Of a stretch of 64,000 nt of DNA, positions 61,321 through 64,000 are shown in pieces. The position numbers and the translations under genes are program-made. Each line of letters begins with the position of its first letter. Position 1 is the first letter of the stretch. Source of the stretch: Phycisphaerales bacterium UBA2218. Its GTDB lineage: Bacteria > Planctomycetota > Phycisphaerae > Sedimentisphaerales > Anaerobacaceae. The notes beneath the pieces are model-generated. The model was given only the letters and a program-made list of their open reading frames with translations. It made no database searches and was not told the origin of the DNA. The DNA is taken from NCBI GenBank assembly GCA_002327785.1, contig DCUI01000269.1:11461-75460 (forward strand). Direction: 5' to 3'.

Positions 61321-63087
61321 CTATCCCTCGATCATCGTTTCCTTGGCGATCTCATCGATGGTGGTAATCCCATCATAGATCGCAGCCAGGCCGTTCTCGC
61401 GCAGCGGTCTCATTCCACCCTTCAGGGCCGCCACACGCAGCACGTTCGTCGAGGCACGGTTCATAATCAGTTCGCGAATCTCATCGTTGAACGTCATGAT
61501 CTCGAAGACGCCGAGCCGGCCTTTGTATCCGGTGCCGTTGCACCGGCTGCACCCGCGGCCGTAGTAGAACTTCTTGCCTTTGATCTCCTCTTCCGTCAGG
61601 CGCAAGTCCTTGAGTTGCGCCTCGCTGGGCTCGAACGCCGTCTTGCAGCTTGGGCATATCTTCCGCACCAGTCTCTGGGCGACGATGCCTTCGATGGTCG
61701 CCGTCAGAAGGAACGGCTCGATCCCAAAATCGAGCAAACGAGCTATGGAGCCGGGGGCATCGTTCGTATGCAGGGTCGTGAAGACCAGGTGCCCTGTGAG
61801 AGACGACTGGGCCGCAATTTCGGCGGTCTCCAGGTCGCGAATCTCACCGACCAGGATGATGTCCGGGTCCTGACGCAGGATGGAACGCAGACACCGGGCG
61901 AACGTCAGGCCGATGTCGGGCTTCATCTGGACCTGAATCATGCCGTCCATATCGTACTCCACCGGGTCCTCGGTGGTGATGATCTTCGTGTCGATCGTGT
62001 TCAGCTCGTTCAGGGCGGAATACAGGGTGGTCGTCTTGCCGCAACCGGTGGGGCCCGTGACGATGATGATCCCATTGGGCTTGTTGATCAGCAACTGGAA
62101 GGTCTTGATGTCCTCGGAGCGAAGGCCCAGCTTGCTGATATCGAAACTCACCTGGCTTCGATCGAGCACACGCAGTACAACGCTCTCTCCAAACATCGTG
62201 GGCAGCACGCTGACACGCAGGTCCACCGGATTCCCCTGCACCGTCAGGGAGATTCTGCCGTCCTGCGGCAAACGCCGCTCCGCGATGTCCAGACTGGCCA
62301 TGACCTTGATCCGCGAGCTCAGGGCCGCCGCAATGTACTTCGGAGGCGGAATCATCTCATACAGCACGCCGTCGATGCGGTAACGCATCTTGTACTCGCT
62401 CTCGAACGGCTCGAAATGAATGTCCGAGGCCTTGTCCCGAATCGCCTGCAGCAGGACGAGGTTCAGCAGCTTCTTGACCGGATTCGACTCGGAGAGCTCT
62501 TTCAGCTCGTCAAGGTCGATGCTCGTGTTTCTCCCTTCGAACTCCTGGAGGAAGGCATCCGACTGGATCTCGTCGATCAGTTCGGTGATATTGTCATCCT
62601 GCTTGGCCTGATAGTGCTTGTTCAGCATCGCCTCAAGGTTCATGCCGTCGGTCATCTTTGCCGTCACCGTGAACCCCATCAGGGTGCGCAGGTCATCCGT
62701 CGCTCGGAAGTTATCGACGTTGTCAAGAACAACGACGAGTTCGTTCTTGTCCTTGCGATAGGAAATGGGCAGAAGGTGATACGTCCTGGCCATCTGGGCC
62801 GGCACTTTCTCAATCACGTCGGCGGGGATGTCCAGGCCATCAATACTGATGTACTCAATACCTCGCTGAGCCGCAAGGGCAATCTGGAGACGCGCTTCAT
62901 CGACCAAGCCCAGCTCAAGGAAAACCTGTCCGAGCCGAATCCCGCCCGCCCGCTTCTTCTGAATCTCGAGGCATTCGTGAACCTTCTCCCGGCTCAGAAG
63001 CCCCATCTTCATCAGGATTCTACCGATAGGCCGGCCGCGGAGCTGTTCGACTGGAGGCAGCTTTTCGATTGCGTTTGTCTTACCCAT
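61321..63087 (-). CDS. gspE: type II secretion / type IV pilus assembly ATPase GspE/PilB
   Basis: 588 residues. N-terminal MshEN-type domain (about 15-160: GRPIGRILMKMGLLSREKVH), then the secretion-ATPase core: Walker A TGPTGCGKTTTLYSALNELN, Asp box ITTEDPVEYDMDG, Walker B LRQDPDIILVGEIRDLETAE, His box LTGHLVFTTLHTNDAPGSIA, and a zinc-binding CPSC...CSRCNGTGYKGR. It powers pseudopilus growth at the inner membrane. It has its own promoter and begins the operon that runs through gspF and the pseudopilins. Confidence 0.95.
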   Translation of the reverse strand: MGKTNAIEKLPPVEQLRGRPIGRILMKMGLLSREKVHECLEIQKKRAGGIRLGQVFLELGLVDEARLQIALAAQRGIEYISIDGLDIPADVIEKVPAQMARTYHLLPISYRKDKNELVVVLDNVDNFRATDDLRTLMGFTVTAKMTDGMNLEAMLNKHYQAKQDDNITELIDEIQSDAFLQEFEGRNTSIDLDELKELSESNPVKKLLNLVLLQAIRDKASDIHFEPFESEYKMRYRIDGVLYEMIPPPKYIAAALSSRIKVMASLDIAERRLPQDGRISLTVQGNPVDLRVSVLPTMFGESVVLRVLDRSQVSFDISKLGLRSEDIKTFQLLINKPNGIIIVTGPTGCGKTTTLYSALNELNTIDTKIITTEDPVEYDMDGMIQVQMKPDIGLTFARCLRSILRQDPDIILVGEIRDLETAEIAAQSSLTGHLVFTTLHTNDAPGSIARLLDFGIEPFLLTATIEGIVAQRLVRKICPSCKTAFEPSEAQLKDLRLTEEEIKGKKFYYGRGCSRCNGTGYKGRLGVFEIMTFNDEIRELIMNRASTNVLRVAALKGGMRPLRENGLAAIYDGITTIDEIAKETMIEG

Positions 63088-63128
63088 CGCGATAGACCCT
63101 TAAAGACCCTATAATCCAGTACGACCAT

Positions 63129-63157
63129 ATTGTAGCGAAGTAAACACCTATTGTGAA
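63129..63157 (-). promoter_or_regulatory. promoter of the gspE operon
   Basis: Minus-strand -35 TTCACA (63152-63157), 17-bp spacer, -10 TACAAT (63129-63134), giving a leader of about 35 nt. It lies in the 220-bp AT-rich gap between pilT and gspE; nothing else was recognised in that gap. Confidence 0.5.
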
Positions 63158-63307
63158 GAAAATTACGAATCAGACATCTGGTTAACGAGACAAAGCAAAA
63201 CTCCCCAACTCTCCAGATTTCCACCGAGTCAACAGAGGGGATTGCTGTCGTATCCTTGCCGGGCCACCTGTGCAGCCGGCGCACAACCCCGACCAACATC
63301 TGGACCG

Positions 63308-64000
63308 TTACGTCTTGAGGATCGGACCGAGGTCTTCCAACTCCTTGGCTGCCTCCTCGGCCTTCTTCTTGTGCTTGCCCTTAGCCCCGGCAATCTTGGC
63401 CAAAGCCTTCTCCTGCAAGGCACCGGGGGCGCGGGCCTTATCCAGCATCTCCTCCAGGGTGATTTTGCCGATGTCGTAGAGGTTCCACAGGTGTTCATCC
63501 AGCAGTTGCATGCCCAGCTTCTTGCCGGTCTGGATGCTCGAATCGATTCGGTAGGTCTTGTTCTCCCGAATCAGGTTGGCGATGGCCGGCGTGACGACCA
63601 TGAACTCATAGGCTGCTATGCGACCCCGCCCAGTCGCCAGCGGACAAAGGGCTTGGCTCAGCACAGCAATCAGGTTACTGCTCAACTGGATGCGAATCTG
63701 CTCCTGCTGATCGGTCGGGAACACATCAATGATCCGGTTGACCGTACCTGCGGCACTGGTTGTGTGGACCGTACTGAACACCAGGTGTCCTGTCTCGGCA
63801 GCACGTACGGCCGCTTCAATGGTCTCCAGGTCTCGCAACTCTCCGACAAGGATGACATCCGGGTCCATACGGAGCACTCGCCGCAGCGCCTCGGCAAAGC
63901 TCGGCACATCAACGCCAACTTCGCGCTGATTGATGATCGACTTCTTGTGCGGATGGTAGTACTCGATGGGGTCCTCGACCGTTACGATGTGCCGGTCGAA
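63308..64000 (-). CDS. pilT: twitching-motility ATPase PilT, C-terminal part (cut by window edge)
   Basis: The frame is open from the window end (64000), reading [40 protein letters not shown], Walker [21 protein letters not shown], His box [20 protein letters not shown] and the PilT-type C-terminal [40 protein letters not shown]. The sequence up to and including Walker A is outside the window. PilT drives pilus retraction, so the locus may serve type IV pili as well as, or instead of, secretion. A lysine/alanine-rich tail ([20 protein letters not shown]) is added at the end. An internal GTG at 63907 is not the start. Confidence 0.92.
   Translation of the reverse strand, partial: FDRHIVTVEDPIEYYHPHKKSIINQREVGVDVPSFAEALRRVLRMDPDVILVGELRDLETIEAAVRAAETGHLVFSTVHTTSAAGTVNRIIDVFPTDQQEQIRIQLSSNLIAVLSQALCPLATGRGRIAAYEFMVVTPAIANLIRENKTYRIDSSIQTGKKLGMQLLDEHLWNLYDIGKITLEEMLDKARAPGALQEKALAKIAGAKGKHKKKAEEAAKELEDLGPILKT

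Overview
The window looks like about 64 kb of a chromosome from a GC-rich, Gram-negative-type bacterium, most likely a member of the Planctomycetota (Phycisphaerae / Sedimentisphaerales-like). This is inference. It rests on secreted lamin-tail (LTD) and CotH proteins, an N-terminal dockerin-like double repeat of the LNRDxxVDxxDLLLF type, many large type II secretion pseudopilins, DUF5107 and PD40 secreted proteins, and a secreted PQQ-propeller protein. No rRNA, tRNA, CRISPR array, prophage or intact insertion sequence was seen.

Layout. 1-8.6 kb (minus strand): a giant secreted LTD/CotH protein, an aminoglycoside-phosphotransferase-like kinase, a YdcF protein and ApbE, with a 3' remnant of a MauE/DoxX gene between YdcF and the kinase. 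8.6-14.2 kb (plus): a B12-binding radical SAM protein, then an overlapping FIST / histidine kinase / two response-regulator operon. 14.3-23.2 kb: an acetate/acetyl-CoA node. AMP-forming Acs and an OFA-family transporter face a minus operon encoding ADP-forming acyl-CoA synthetase, a CoA-transferase fused to a GNAT domain, and an AcuC-type deacetylase. 23.5-36.5 kb: secreted proteins, comprising dockerin/LTD, a double metallo-beta-lactamase-fold protein, an esterase, a PQQ propeller, and a tightly overlapping DUF5107-TPR / multi-TM (DUF6057-like) / PD40-CxxCH operon. 36.6-39.5 kb: DAHP synthase/chorismate mutase flanked by gene remnants (a DUF4160/DUF2442 pair and an MmeI-type restriction-modification gene), plus a probable 45-residue small protein. 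39.6-51.2 kb: ECF sigma factor, hom / apgM-like / lysC (aspartate family), a nuclease, an NtrC-type regulator, a CDF transporter, a phosphohexomutase, SerA, DUF2752 and inositol monophosphatase. 52-64 kb (minus): a type II secretion / type IV pilus-like operon with GspK-, J-, I-, H- and G-like proteins, two extra large pseudopilins, GspF, GspE and the 3' part of pilT.

Non-coding structure adds to this. Three copies of a palindromic 50-bp REP-like element sit directly after stop codons. A roughly 180-bp nested inverted-repeat element with two related hairpins lies inside the pseudopilin operon. Five 7-bp tandem repeats run into the radical SAM gene's promoter, which predicts a leaderless transcript. 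Several good sigma-70-type promoters are visible (upstream of acs, hom, gspE, DUF2752 and the LTD/CotH gene). Functions were assigned by recognising motifs by eye; no database search was run.
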